A stretch of 64,000 nucleotides of DNA from Armatimonadetes bacterium Uphvl-Ar1 (GTDB taxonomy: Bacteria > Armatimonadota > Fimbriimonadia > Fimbriimonadales > Fimbriimonadaceae), in assembly GCA_002162075.1 (NCBI GenBank), contig CP021423.1:2852001-2916000 (forward strand), written 5' to 3'. Position numbers and translations under genes: made by a program. Position 1 is the first letter of the stretch. Each line of letters begins with the position of its first letter. The notes under the pieces are model-generated. The model was not told the DNA's origin and ran no database searches. It saw only the letters and a list, made by a program, of their open reading frames with translations. This document shows positions 17,405 to 25,769 of the stretch, piece by piece.

Positions 17405-18391
17405 TTAACGTCTCCCTGCCATTTTTCGGACGTAGTGTTGGGCGATGAGGTTGAGGGCAAAAGTGATGAGGAAGAGGACAAGGCCGATTGCGAAGATGGA
17501 TTGGTAGCGGATATCGCCTCGTGAGATGTCGCCTTTGGAAACGTTGACGATTTGAGCGGTCATGGTCATAACTTCGTTTCCGGGGTTGAAAGTCAGTTGA
17601 GGGGTTGCTCCAGCGGCGATTGTGACGGCCATTGTTTCACCGACGGCTCGTGAAAGGGCCAAGATGAAGCTGGCTACGATCCCGCTAAATGCGGCAGGGA
17701 GGACGACTTTCGAGATCACTTCGGCTTTTGTGCATCCGAGTCCGAAGGCAGCTTCTCGGAGAACTTTGGGGACGGCGGTGATGGCGTCTTCGCAGAGGCT
17801 GCTGACGAGGGGGAGGGTCATGAAACCGACGACGATGGCTCCAGCGGCGGCGTTTGAAGGTCTAAATTCCGGAAAGAATGGGCTCAATGTTGGAAGAATT
17901 TGAGCTAAGTATTCTGTTCCTCCGCGAAGTCCCGGGGTGACGAGGGAGAGGGCGAAATAGCCAAAAACAACGGAGGGGACACCGGCAAGCAACTCAAGAA
18001 TGGGTTTGAGAATTTTGCGTACTTTGCTGGGGGCGTACTCGCTGAGATAAATCCCCACGCAGAGTCCGAGGGGAATTGAGACAATTCCGGAACCAAAGGT
18101 GATGAGAAGAGTTCCGGTGACGAGGGGGAGAACACCATATTTGGGGTCATTGCCCATCATTTCCCATTTGGTTCCGGTGAGAAAGGACGAGATTGGAATT
18201 TGCTGGAAGAAGGGGATGGATTCGAGGAAGAGAATGCTAAAAATCCCGACGGTTGCGACGATGCTGAACGCGGCACAGAGGAAACACAGACCGCGCACGA
18301 TCATTTGGGTGATCGTGCGCGACTTGCCGATGGCACTGCTCTTTGTGAAAGAGCGGTTTGATTTGATGTTGGTCAGATCAGCGGACGCCAT
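17405..18391 (-). CDS. pstC: Phosphate ABC transporter permease PstC
   Basis: The protein has 328 aa with a cytoplasmic N-terminus of about 30 residues and six membrane helices. Family features include GIYLSEYAPSKVRKILKPIL, LLAGVPSVVFGYFAL, and the EAA loop VPKVLREAAFGLGCTKAEV. It pairs with PstA. It lies 11 bp downstream of pstS and 3 bp upstream of pstA, so the three are one transcription unit, probably induced by phosphate starvation through the repeat upstream of pstS. Confidence 0.93.
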   Translation of the reverse strand: MASADLTNIKSNRSFTKSSAIGKSRTITQMIVRGLCFLCAAFSIVATVGIFSILFLESIPFFQQIPISSFLTGTKWEMMGNDPKYGVLPLVTGTLLITFGSGIVSIPLGLCVGIYLSEYAPSKVRKILKPILELLAGVPSVVFGYFALSLVTPGLRGGTEYLAQILPTLSPFFPEFRPSNAAAGAIVVGFMTLPLVSSLCEDAITAVPKVLREAAFGLGCTKAEVISKVVLPAAFSGIVASFILALSRAVGETMAVTIAAGATPQLTFNPGNEVMTMTAQIVNVSKGDISRGDIRYQSIFAIGLVLFLITFALNLIAQHYVRKMAGRR

Positions 18392-18402
18392 CGTTTATTG
18401 CT

Positions 18403-19452
18403 TTAGTTTGCAACTTTGAGGATGTCAATAACTGACATGCCGGACATTTCTTTCTTGTTGAAAATGCTTCCGGTTGTTTCTGCTTCGGTTCGGGTTTTGA
18501 TTATTTCTGCAGCTTCAGTTGGAAGCGGGAGATAATCAGCGGCTTCGACAGCTTTTGCTCCATTTTCGCTGAGTGCGAAAAGGACAAAATCTTTGACGAG
18601 GCTGGACGAGTCCATCTTGGCTTTATTGACATACATGAAGAGCGGTCGGCTGAACGGACTGTAGGTTCCATCAACGATGGACTCCTTCGTTGGTTCAATC
18701 GCACCTTTGCCGGAATCGACAGGTACCGCGCGAATTTTGTCGCTGTTTTGGATGTAGTAGCTGAATCCGACGTATCCGAGAGCGTTGGGTTCGTTTGCGA
18801 CGCCCGTAACGAGAGGCTCATACTCTGCATTGAGGGAGTAGTCTGGTCGGACATTGTCTTTCTTCCCATTGACTACTTCGTTAAAGTACTCGTATGACCC
18901 GTGGGCGTCGGTTGGCCCGTAGAGTTTGATTTCTTCGGCGGGCCAGGACGGATCAACTTCGTTCCACATTTTGACCTTAGAATCTTGGTTCCAGATTTTG
19001 TTGAGTTGCTCGATTGTGATGGACTTCAGCCACTCGTTTTTCGGGTTGACGATGATGCAGAGGCCGTCGAGTGCGACGGGGACTTCGATGAATTCGATTC
19101 CGGCTTTTGCAAGCTCGGCAACTTCGTCGTCTTTGATGGGGCGAGAAGCGTTGGTGATGGCGGTTTCGCCTTTGATGAACATCTTCATTCCACCGCCAGT
19201 TCCTGCTTTACCCACGGTAATTTCTGCGCCTTGACCGAATAGTTCGGCAAGTGCGGCACCGATGGGATAGACCGTACCGGAGCCATCGATGGCGAGTGAT
19301 TGACCGGAGTAGTCAGCAGCTTTGGTTTCTGTTTTCGATTCTGATCCGGTACCAGAAGTTTCGGTTTTGGATTCGGTTCCAGAACAGCCAACCATGAGTC
19401 CAAGAACGATGGCGGACAAGCCGATGAGGGCGGAGATTTTTGTCAGTTTCAT
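18403..19452 (-). CDS. pstS: Phosphate-binding lipoprotein PstS
   Basis: The 349-aa protein has a lipoprotein signal peptide ending LGLMVGC, with the lipidated Cys at residue 23, followed by a Ser/Thr/Glu-rich linker. The mature part has IDGSGTVYPIGAALAELFG and GKAGTGGGMKMFIKGE, the phosphate-pocket segments of PstS-type binding proteins. It captures phosphate outside the inner membrane for PstCA. It is the first gene of the unit. Tandem GTTAAC repeats lie about 35 bp before its ATG. Confidence 0.93.
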   Translation of the reverse strand: MKLTKISALIGLSAIVLGLMVGCSGTESKTETSGTGSESKTETKAADYSGQSLAIDGSGTVYPIGAALAELFGQGAEITVGKAGTGGGMKMFIKGETAITNASRPIKDDEVAELAKAGIEFIEVPVALDGLCIIVNPKNEWLKSITIEQLNKIWNQDSKVKMWNEVDPSWPAEEIKLYGPTDAHGSYEYFNEVVNGKKDNVRPDYSLNAEYEPLVTGVANEPNALGYVGFSYYIQNSDKIRAVPVDSGKGAIEPTKESIVDGTYSPFSRPLFMYVNKAKMDSSSLVKDFVLFALSENGAKAVEAADYLPLPTEAAEIIKTRTEAETTGSIFNKKEMSGMSVIDILKVAN

Positions 19453-19486
19453 GCGTGCCTCTAACAGCCTGACGTTACAGAGATTG

Positions 19487-19507
19487 TGTTAACAAAACGT
19501 TAACAAA
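19487..19507 (-). promoter_or_regulatory. Pho-box-like direct repeat upstream of pstS
   Basis: The minus strand reads TTTGTTAACG then TTTTGTTAACA, two GTTAAC cores 11 bp apart. The repeat TTAACA with 5-bp spacers, one per helical turn, is the known site of PhoP-type response regulators in Bacillus. A further TTAACA lies at 19528-19533, out of helical phase. The position, 35-55 bp before the pstS ATG, suits an activator or promoter element. Assignment to PhoP/PhoB is inference. Confidence 0.5.
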
Positions 19508-19528
19508 GGGTCCTCAGGCGATGAATTG

Positions 19529-19870
19529 TTAAGAAGTCCTATCAATGACGGCAAAGGCGATGGCGAGGTCGCGTTCGTGGCTGATCGAGATGTGGATGTT
19601 GTGGATTTCGGACTGAAAAGCCGGGTGGAAGATTGCGGCTTTGGGTGGTTGATGAGGCTCGTTGAGGATTTGGACTTGATGCCAGGAATTGACTTGAGGG
19701 AAGGCTTTTTTGACGGCTTCTTTGGCGGCCCATCTTCCCGCGACGTACTCGGGTGTGAGTTCGCGCCTCTTTTCGGAGGGAGTCAGGATACGGTTGATGA
19801 ACGCCGGGTTTTTCATTGCTTGCGCGATGCGAGGAATTGAAACAATGTCGGTGCCGATGCCGATGATCAT
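19529..19870 (-). CDS. acpS: Holo-[acyl-carrier-protein] synthase
   Basis: The 113-aa product starts MIIGIGTDIVSIPRIAQAM, the AcpS N-terminus with the metal-binding Asp, and has AGRWAAKEAVKKAF (conserved KEA helix) and HISISHERDLAIAFAV. AcpS moves 4'-phosphopantetheine from CoA to the serine of acyl carrier protein; an acpP gene is at 50.6 kb. The ATG overlaps the stop of the EtfD-like gene as ATGA. A longer frame upstream is antisense-like noise and lacks the family start. Confidence 0.95.
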   Translation of the reverse strand: MIIGIGTDIVSIPRIAQAMKNPAFINRILTPSEKRRELTPEYVAGRWAAKEAVKKAFPQVNSWHQVQILNEPHQPPKAAIFHPAFQSEIHNIHISISHERDLAIAFAVIDRTS

Positions 19871-21900
19871 GAGTTTGCGTCTTGGAGGAGTTCGGCCATA
19901 TCGACGAGCTTGATATCTTCGTCCGTGACTTGTTTGATGCTGGCGTCGAGCATGATTCGGCAGAAAGGGCAGCCGAGGGCGACCGTTTTTGCACCGGTGG
20001 CGAGGAGTTCTTCGGCTCGGCGATTTCCGGGTCGCTGGTCGGGTTCTTCTTCCATCCACATTCTTCCTCCACCGGCACCGCAGCAGAGGGTTTTCTTTCC
20101 GTGATGGGTTGGTTCAGCGAGGATGCTGTTCGAATCGGGGCTAATACCGATTTCTTTGATGAAGAGGGGGGTGGCTGAATCGAGGTCTGAAATTTGACCA
20201 ACAAGTTTGCGGGGGGCGTCGGAGATGTTGTTGACCCGGGCGAGGTAGCAGGGATCGTGGTAGGTGACAGAACCGGGGAGGGTTTGGGCGGATTTGAGGC
20301 GTCCAGATTCAACGAGTTCGGCGAGAAGTTCGGTGTGGTGGACGACTTCAAGGTCGGCAAAACCGAGATCGGGATATTCGTTTTTGAGGGTGTTGAGGCA
20401 GTGGGGACAGGCCGTTACAATTTTTTTGACTCTGTACTTGTGGAATGCCGCGACATTGGTGTTGCCTTGATGTTGGAAGGTTGCTTCATCGCCGATTCTC
20501 CGAGCGGGATCTCCGGTGCAGGTTTCTTCTTGACCGAGGCAGGCGAATGAGACTCCGGCTTTTTGGAGAAGTTTTGCGAAAGCTTTTGTAGTGCGGATGG
20601 CGGCGGGGTCAGTGGCTCCAGCACAGCCGACCCAGAAGAGGTACTCAAAAGAATCGCCGTTCCGGGCGAGGGGGATGTGGAGTCCTTCCATCCACTGTTC
20701 TCTTTCGGGGGCGGCTTGTCCCCAGGCGGAACCAGTTCCGGCGATTTGCTTGAGAGGAATCGTTGCGGTACCGGTGAGTTGGCCTTCGGATACGAGGTTG
20801 CGGCGGGCGTCAACGATGAGATCAACGTGTCGGATGAGAACGGGGCAGGCTTCGACGCAGGCGTTGCAGGTGGTGCAGGCCCAGAGAGCTTCTTCGGAGA
20901 CAGCGGCGGGGATGTTTTCGCCTGTTCGGATGGCCCGGTGGGTGTCCTGGACAATTTGTTTGGGGTTCAGAATTTTGCCGGTGTTGTAGGCGGGACAGAC
21001 TTCAGTGCATCGTCCACATGACATGCAAGCGTCGAGGCTGAGGAGGTGCCATCGTGAGTAATCTCGGGCATTTGCGGCTCCGATGGGTTCGCCGGATTCG
21101 AGACTTTCGGGCGAAACAGATGGGAGTTTGCCCATTGGGGCTTCTTCGGTTCCGGCGGCGGTGAGGGTCGCGAAGATGATGTGCTTGATGCGCATCTGGG
21201 GGAGGAAGGCGAAGAAGAGCCACACCCAGACCATGTGTTGCCACCAGATGGCGATGTATCCGGCGGGGCTGAGGCTCGGGAGAAGTTGGGCGATTCCGTA
21301 GCCAACGAAGCTGTAATGATCCCAGGGTTTGGGGTTGGCGGCGATGCGGGCTGCCTCAAGAACATATCCGCTGACTCCGAGGATGAGGAGAAGGTAGAGA
21401 GCGGCGAAGTCTTGCCAGGTTGTAGTGATGGGGTTGGTGCTTCGGTTGAGTTTGCCGGTTTGGGGGTCGGGTATGGGTTGGCCCTCTGTTCGGGCTAAAT
21501 GGTAGCGGCGCTTGAGGGCCCAGAGAATTCCGAAGACGAAAAGGAGGCCGAGGGCATCGAAAACCGCTTCATAAACCAGATAGTAGGCTCCTTTATGCCA
21601 GTTAGGGATCCCGATGACGCTTCCGTATGTGGCGAGGGCGAGAAGAGTCGTAGCAATGAAAAGGCTAAGAAAGCCATAAAAAATGAGGAGGTGGAGAGGT
21701 GCGCCATCCTTAGGCCGGCTGCCCATGACTTTGCGTTGGGCGATGATGTACGTGAGGACTCCAGAAATGTAATTGGGTCGCCAGGAGATTTTTTTGCCTT
21801 TCATCCAGTGGCGTGACTGACCGGCGACTTGCCAGATCATGATGGCGATGCTCAGAAATGTGAGAGTATAAAAAATGGCCTTAGGGAGTGGGCCATCCAT
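19867..21900 (-). CDS. Membrane Fe-S oxidoreductase, EtfD/HdrD-like
   Basis: The protein has 677 aa. Residues 1-250 hold about six membrane helices resembling the nitrate-reductase gamma cytochrome b fold. Two 4Fe-4S motifs follow (CMSCGRCTEVCP and CTTCNACVEACP). Two CCG-type cysteine-rich domains complete it (VGCAGATDP with CPHCLNTLKNEYP; DPCYLAR with TLCCGAGGGRMWME). This layout matches EtfD (Rv0338c-type), which is proposed to pass electrons from electron-transfer flavoprotein to the quinone pool in fatty and branched-chain acyl-CoA oxidation. It fits the E2/BCCP/HMG-CoA lyase operon at 23-27 kb. The ETF link is by family only. Confidence 0.82.
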   Translation of the reverse strand: MDGPLPKAIFYTLTFLSIAIMIWQVAGQSRHWMKGKKISWRPNYISGVLTYIIAQRKVMGSRPKDGAPLHLLIFYGFLSLFIATTLLALATYGSVIGIPNWHKGAYYLVYEAVFDALGLLFVFGILWALKRRYHLARTEGQPIPDPQTGKLNRSTNPITTTWQDFAALYLLLILGVSGYVLEAARIAANPKPWDHYSFVGYGIAQLLPSLSPAGYIAIWWQHMVWVWLFFAFLPQMRIKHIIFATLTAAGTEEAPMGKLPSVSPESLESGEPIGAANARDYSRWHLLSLDACMSCGRCTEVCPAYNTGKILNPKQIVQDTHRAIRTGENIPAAVSEEALWACTTCNACVEACPVLIRHVDLIVDARRNLVSEGQLTGTATIPLKQIAGTGSAWGQAAPEREQWMEGLHIPLARNGDSFEYLFWVGCAGATDPAAIRTTKAFAKLLQKAGVSFACLGQEETCTGDPARRIGDEATFQHQGNTNVAAFHKYRVKKIVTACPHCLNTLKNEYPDLGFADLEVVHHTELLAELVESGRLKSAQTLPGSVTYHDPCYLARVNNISDAPRKLVGQISDLDSATPLFIKEIGISPDSNSILAEPTHHGKKTLCCGAGGGRMWMEEEPDQRPGNRRAEELLATGAKTVALGCPFCRIMLDASIKQVTDEDIKLVDMAELLQDANS

Positions 21901-21971
21901 GAATAAGAACTCGTGGCGGGTCGGAGTTTCGATAGGGTTATTGTGGCGAATTTTACTCGTTTGATGCTTGG

Positions 21972-22667
21972 TTAGATGAGTTGAGAGGACGGGATTTGGG
22001 CGAGTTGCTCGGTGACTTTGATGACTGGAGCGGTGGCAAGGATGTCTTGGTTACTGACAAGGAAGTCGAGGAGAGTGCGGTGGGCTTTGTGGTCGATGGA
22101 CTTTTTCCCGGCGCCGATTCCGTCGAATGCGAAGACGATCCAGTTGGGATTTTGGATGGCTTGTCGGGCGATTTGGATGAGTTGCGAGCCGCTGAGATCG
22201 GTGGGGTCAATGATTTTGAGATTTTTGGAAGTTTGCGGTGTGATTGGATTGATGCCGGGGGTGCCGGAACGGATGGCCCTGAATGTGAACTGGAGAGAAG
22301 GAAGATAGTTTCGTGAATCGGCACAGGTAGCTTTGCCGTAGGGCAGTCCGAGACTGAATTGGGATTGGTCTGGGAAGAGATCAATGAGCAGATCATTGGC
22401 TTCGGCGAGATCGTCGAGGATCATCGCGGTTGTCCATGCAGGGAGGGAGCCGTCGGGAAGAGCCGCCCCGATTAGGGAACCATTGCCAATTTCATGACCT
22501 CGAGTTTGGGCGGTTCGCCAGGCGGGGTAGTGATCGAGGAGAGTGGATGGCTCGGCGTAAAAAGTTGCTTGGAGATTTCTGTCAGCGAGGTCGGGTAGCG
22601 CGGTTTCGACATGGCAGAGTTGGGTGCCGTCGTAGGTGAGGGAAATGATTCCGCGCTTGGTGATCAT
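21972..22667 (-). CDS. Polysaccharide-deacetylase-like protein with degenerate catalytic motifs
   Basis: The 231-aa protein follows the NodB fold: ISLTYDGTQLCH in place of the catalytic motif (S/T-F-D-D-G), LQATFYAEPSTL, HEIGNGSL in place of H-x-x-G-N-H-S/T, and LGLPYGK in place of the R-P-P-x-G motif. The second Asp of motif 1 and the second metal-binding His of motif 2 are not where active enzymes have them. It may be a non-catalytic relative that binds glycan or modifies another substrate. No signal peptide is seen. It stands alone between the EtfD-like gene and the divergent HIT gene. Confidence 0.65.
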   Translation of the reverse strand: MITKRGIISLTYDGTQLCHVETALPDLADRNLQATFYAEPSTLLDHYPAWRTAQTRGHEIGNGSLIGAALPDGSLPAWTTAMILDDLAEANDLLIDLFPDQSQFSLGLPYGKATCADSRNYLPSLQFTFRAIRSGTPGINPITPQTSKNLKIIDPTDLSGSQLIQIARQAIQNPNWIVFAFDGIGAGKKSIDHKAHRTLLDFLVSNQDILATAPVIKVTEQLAQIPSSQLI

Positions 22668-22748
22668 GATAACGATCCTACTGTACGGGATTTTGGTTCC
22701 ATTTGCAAGGAAAATGTTTTTGGCTGGTCAGGGACTATACTTTTGCGC

Positions 22749-23096
22749 ATGGCGACGCTTTTTTCCAAGATTATCAATCGAGAGATTCCGGCGGAGATTG
22801 TGTTTGAGAACGAGTATGTGGTGGCGTTCCGGGATATCCAGCCGCAAGCTCCGGTGCACATATTGATCGTGCCGCGGACGGAGATTTCTGGGTTAGCCGA
22901 ACTTCCGGAATCGGGCGATCATCAGCACTTGTTGAATGCGGCGAAAGTTATTGCGGAGCAAGAAGGACTGGGGGGTGGTTATCGGGTTGTGATCAACCAA
23001 GGTGCGGATGCGGGTCAGACGGTTTTTCACCTTCATGCTCATTTGCTTGGGGGTGCTCCGCTCGGTGGATTTGGGGTTCCCGGGCTTGACCACTAA
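22749..23096 (+). CDS. HIT-family nucleotide hydrolase (HinT-like)
   Basis: The 115-aa protein starts MATLFSKIINREIPAEIVFE and has DIQPQAPVHILIVPR and the histidine triad VFHLHAHLLGG near the C-terminus. These are the features of HinT-type purine nucleoside phosphoramidases. Length is normal. The start at 22749 is the first Met that fits the family; a longer upstream frame has no similarity. A 45-bp spacer precedes the lipoyl E2 gene, so it may head that unit. Confidence 0.92.
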   Translation: MATLFSKIINREIPAEIVFENEYVVAFRDIQPQAPVHILIVPRTEISGLAELPESGDHQHLLNAAKVIAEQEGLGGGYRVVINQGADAGQTVFHLHAHLLGGAPLGGFGVPGLDH

Positions 23097-23140
23097 ATAC
23101 GGCTGAGCTTGGGCTAAACTCTGTGGCTGACGGTGCAACG

Positions 23141-24634
23141 ATGCCAGAAGTCCAGCTAAACATTCCCGCTATTGGTGAGGGCCTCCAGGAAGCCCGCGTG
23201 GTCGCGCTTTTGAAGCAACCGGGCGATTTGATTGCTCGGGACGAAGCAATTTATCAGATGGAAACGGACAAGGCGGTCATGGATGTTGAGTCATCGGTGA
23301 GCGGACGAGTTGTTCGGTGGTTGGCTTCGGCAGATGATGTTTTGGCAATTGGGGCACCAATTTTGGTAGTGGATACGGCGGATGAAGTTCCGGCGGAGGC
23401 TAGTGCGCCGGCTCCGTCAGCTCAAGTTGCGGACGTTGGCGGGATTGTCGAGCTGAACATTCCAGCAATTGGGGAAGGTTTGCAGGAAGCACGGCTGGTT
23501 GCGACTTTGAAGAATCCGGGGGACAAGGTGAAGCGCGACGAAGCGATTTACCAGATGGAGACGGATAAGGCGGTCATGGATGTTGAATCGCCCTATGAAG
23601 GAGAAGTTGTTGAGTGGCTGGCCCAGGTTGATGATGTGCTCGCGATTGGGGCTCCGATTTTGCGATTTAAGACTGACGAAGCGGTAGCAGGGGTGGCTCC
23701 AGTTGTGCCAATTTCCTCCGGATCCAGTTCGGTGGCTCCGGTTGCGGCGACTCCGGTGAATGCGGGAGGTCGGCGTCGGGATGTTCCGCCTAGAACGCGG
23801 GCTTATGCTAAGGAGAAAGGGGTTTCGGCTGAACAGTTGGAGGTCATTCCGGCGAGTGGGGCGAAGTTGATGCCGGGCGATATTGATGCATTTTTGGCGG
23901 GCGGTTCGGTAGCTCCGGTTGTGCAGTCTTCCGGGCCAAAACGAGGAAAGAATTTTTCCGAAGAGCCTTTTGGAGGCAAGCAGAAGATTTTGGCAAGCCG
24001 ACTTCAGCGCGGGAATCAGTTAGTGGTTCCCGGGATGATGTCCATTGTTGTGGACTGGGGCAAGATCGAAGAATTGCGCGACGTGCAGAAGGCCAAAGGC
24101 GGAGATTTTCAACCGAGCAGCTTTACGTACTTTGCTTATGCAGTGGCGAAAGCGGCGGCGGGTCATCCGATCATGCGATCAACTTTGGTGGGAGATTCGG
24201 CAGTGCGAACTTATGACCATTTGCAACTTGGAATTGCGGTGTCGTTGCCGGGCGATGAGTTGGTGGTTGCGGTCGTTCGAGACTCGGACACGTTGAGCTG
24301 GGTTGACTTTGCGAATGACATGCGGACTCGAATCAATGATGCCCGTGGCGGTAAAGACCAGGCGGATGAATCGGTGACTTTGAGCATCACGAATATGGCC
24401 GGTCACGGGATTCGTGAAGCGATGGCTGTGGTTGTACCACCGGGAGTTGCAACCGTATTCCTGGGAGAAGCTTACAATGGCCTCTCGAATGAAGTTCCTG
24501 GTGAGTTCAAAGTGATTCGCTGTGCGAACGTTGGGATAACGATTGACCACCGCTTGATCAACGGAGTTGGCGGAGCGGAGTTCTTGAATGCGATTCGAGA
24601 CAACGTGGCGCAAATTGCCGAGTTGACAGCATGA
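23141..24634 (+). CDS. 2-oxo acid dehydrogenase E2 component with two lipoyl domains
   Basis: The 497-aa protein has two near-identical lipoyl domains (about 1-75 and 105-180), each with the lipoylated lysine in METDKAVMDVES. A peripheral-subunit binding domain follows (PPRTRAYAKEKGVSAEQLEV), then the acyltransferase core. The core ends TIDHRLINGVGGAEFL; most E2 enzymes have H-x-x-x-D-G, so the Asp is Asn here. E2 moves acyl groups to CoA in pyruvate, oxoglutarate or branched-chain complexes. The downstream BCCP and HMG-CoA lyase favour a branched-chain role, but E1 and E3 are not in the window. A GTG at 23123 is an alternative start. Confidence 0.88.
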   Translation: MPEVQLNIPAIGEGLQEARVVALLKQPGDLIARDEAIYQMETDKAVMDVESSVSGRVVRWLASADDVLAIGAPILVVDTADEVPAEASAPAPSAQVADVGGIVELNIPAIGEGLQEARLVATLKNPGDKVKRDEAIYQMETDKAVMDVESPYEGEVVEWLAQVDDVLAIGAPILRFKTDEAVAGVAPVVPISSGSSSVAPVAATPVNAGGRRRDVPPRTRAYAKEKGVSAEQLEVIPASGAKLMPGDIDAFLAGGSVAPVVQSSGPKRGKNFSEEPFGGKQKILASRLQRGNQLVVPGMMSIVVDWGKIEELRDVQKAKGGDFQPSSFTYFAYAVAKAAAGHPIMRSTLVGDSAVRTYDHLQLGIAVSLPGDELVVAVVRDSDTLSWVDFANDMRTRINDARGGKDQADESVTLSITNMAGHGIREAMAVVVPPGVATVFLGEAYNGLSNEVPGEFKVIRCANVGITIDHRLINGVGGAEFLNAIRDNVAQIAELTA

Positions 24635-25332
24635 AGCCGATTATTGGGATCACAACGAGCGCGATGACGAGTCCGCGCAATGGTCGGGAGTATGGGCGTT
24701 TCTTTTTGGAGCGTGATTATGTTGACCGGGTGATTGCTGCGGGGGGTGCGCCGATCATGATTCCACCGGGGGCGGATGCGGTGTCTATCGGGCCGATCTT
24801 GGACGGCCTCATCATTCCCGGGGGAAATGATATTGATTCTCAACTTTGGGGCGAGGATGCGCACCCGGAAGTCGAACTGGAATACAGTTTGCGAACTCAG
24901 ACTGAAGCGGCGGTGTATGAGAATCTGCGTCCAGAGGCACCGGTGTTAGGAATTTGCTATGGCTGCCAACTCGTGAATGTTCTGGAAGGGGGGAGCTTGA
25001 CTCAGCATTTGCCGGATGTATTGGGTCACGATGGCCATCGAGGTGATCCGATTCAGGAGTACCGGATTGAGCCAGAAACGCGACTATCTTCGATTTTGGG
25101 TTCGACAGCACGAGGCAAGAGCTGGCATCATCAGGCGGTCAGTCGATTAGCCGATGGAATGAAGATTAGTGCCTGGCATGAGGACGGGACGGTTGAGGCG
25201 ATTGAGAGTACGGCGGGCCGGTGGTTCTTGGGTCTGCAATGGCACCCGGAGCGTACTGACGTAGAAGACAGTGTGATGTTGTTCGATGCATTTTTGGCGG
25301 CGGTCAAAAAGGCGAAGGAGGATAGGGCGTGA
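24631..25332 (+). CDS. Class I glutamine amidotransferase-like hydrolase (peptidase C26, PuuD-like)
   Basis: The 233-aa protein starts MKPIIGITTSAM and has DGLIIPGGNDIDSQLWGE, the nucleophile elbow GICYGCQLVNVLEGG (Cys) and the catalytic His/Glu in LQWHPERTD. These define the C26 family, whose best known member PuuD hydrolyses gamma-glutamyl-GABA. The ATG overlaps the E2 stop (ATGA) and its own stop overlaps the next start (GTGA), so it is embedded in a catabolic operon. The substrate may be another gamma-glutamyl or related amide. That is not resolvable from sequence. Confidence 0.85.
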   Translation: MKPIIGITTSAMTSPRNGREYGRFFLERDYVDRVIAAGGAPIMIPPGADAVSIGPILDGLIIPGGNDIDSQLWGEDAHPEVELEYSLRTQTEAAVYENLRPEAPVLGICYGCQLVNVLEGGSLTQHLPDVLGHDGHRGDPIQEYRIEPETRLSSILGSTARGKSWHHQAVSRLADGMKISAWHEDGTVEAIESTAGRWFLGLQWHPERTDVEDSVMLFDAFLAAVKKAKEDRA

Positions 25333-25769
25333 AAGTCTTGGTCAATGGGATTGAGATGGAGTTGGGCGATCCAGCCGGGGTGACGATCCGGGAGGATGGG
25401 GAGCGATTGCGTGTTTCGACCCCAGATGGTGTTAGGTCGGCGGTGGTTGTGCGCCGGGGGGATAGGACATATGTTTCAATTGACGGAAGTGTTTTTGAAG
25501 TTGAGAAATTTTCGGCGAGTCGTAATCGAGCAGGGGTTGCGGGGAGCGGTGAAGGGCGGGCCCCGATGCCGGGTCAGATTGTTGAAGTGCTCTGCGCGGT
25601 GGGGGATACGGTGAGCGAGGGCCAGACTCTGATTGTTCTTGAAGCCATGAAAATGCAGCAACCCGTGAAGGCGGATGTTGACGGAGTGGTTGCTGAGTTA
25701 GGTGTTTCGGCAGGGGATCAGGTTTCTGATGGTCAGGTTTTGGTGAAGGTGGTCAAGGCGGATGCCTAG
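25329..25769 (+). CDS. Biotin carboxyl carrier protein
   Basis: The 146-aa protein has a C-terminal biotinyl domain (about 75-146) beginning APMPGQIVEVLCAVGDTV, with the biotinylated lysine in VLEAMKMQQPV. The N-terminal 70 residues resemble the linker found in acyl-CoA carboxylase alpha chains. It is the carrier of a biotin-dependent carboxylase whose biotin carboxylase and carboxyltransferase subunits are not in the window. With HMG-CoA lyase directly downstream, methylcrotonyl-CoA carboxylase is the likeliest partner; acetyl- or propionyl-CoA carboxylase are alternatives. It starts at a GTG overlapping the previous stop and overlaps mvaB by 8 bp. Confidence 0.85.
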   Translation: MKVLVNGIEMELGDPAGVTIREDGERLRVSTPDGVRSAVVVRRGDRTYVSIDGSVFEVEKFSASRNRAGVAGSGEGRAPMPGQIVEVLCAVGDTVSEGQTLIVLEAMKMQQPVKADVDGVVAELGVSAGDQVSDGQVLVKVVKADA

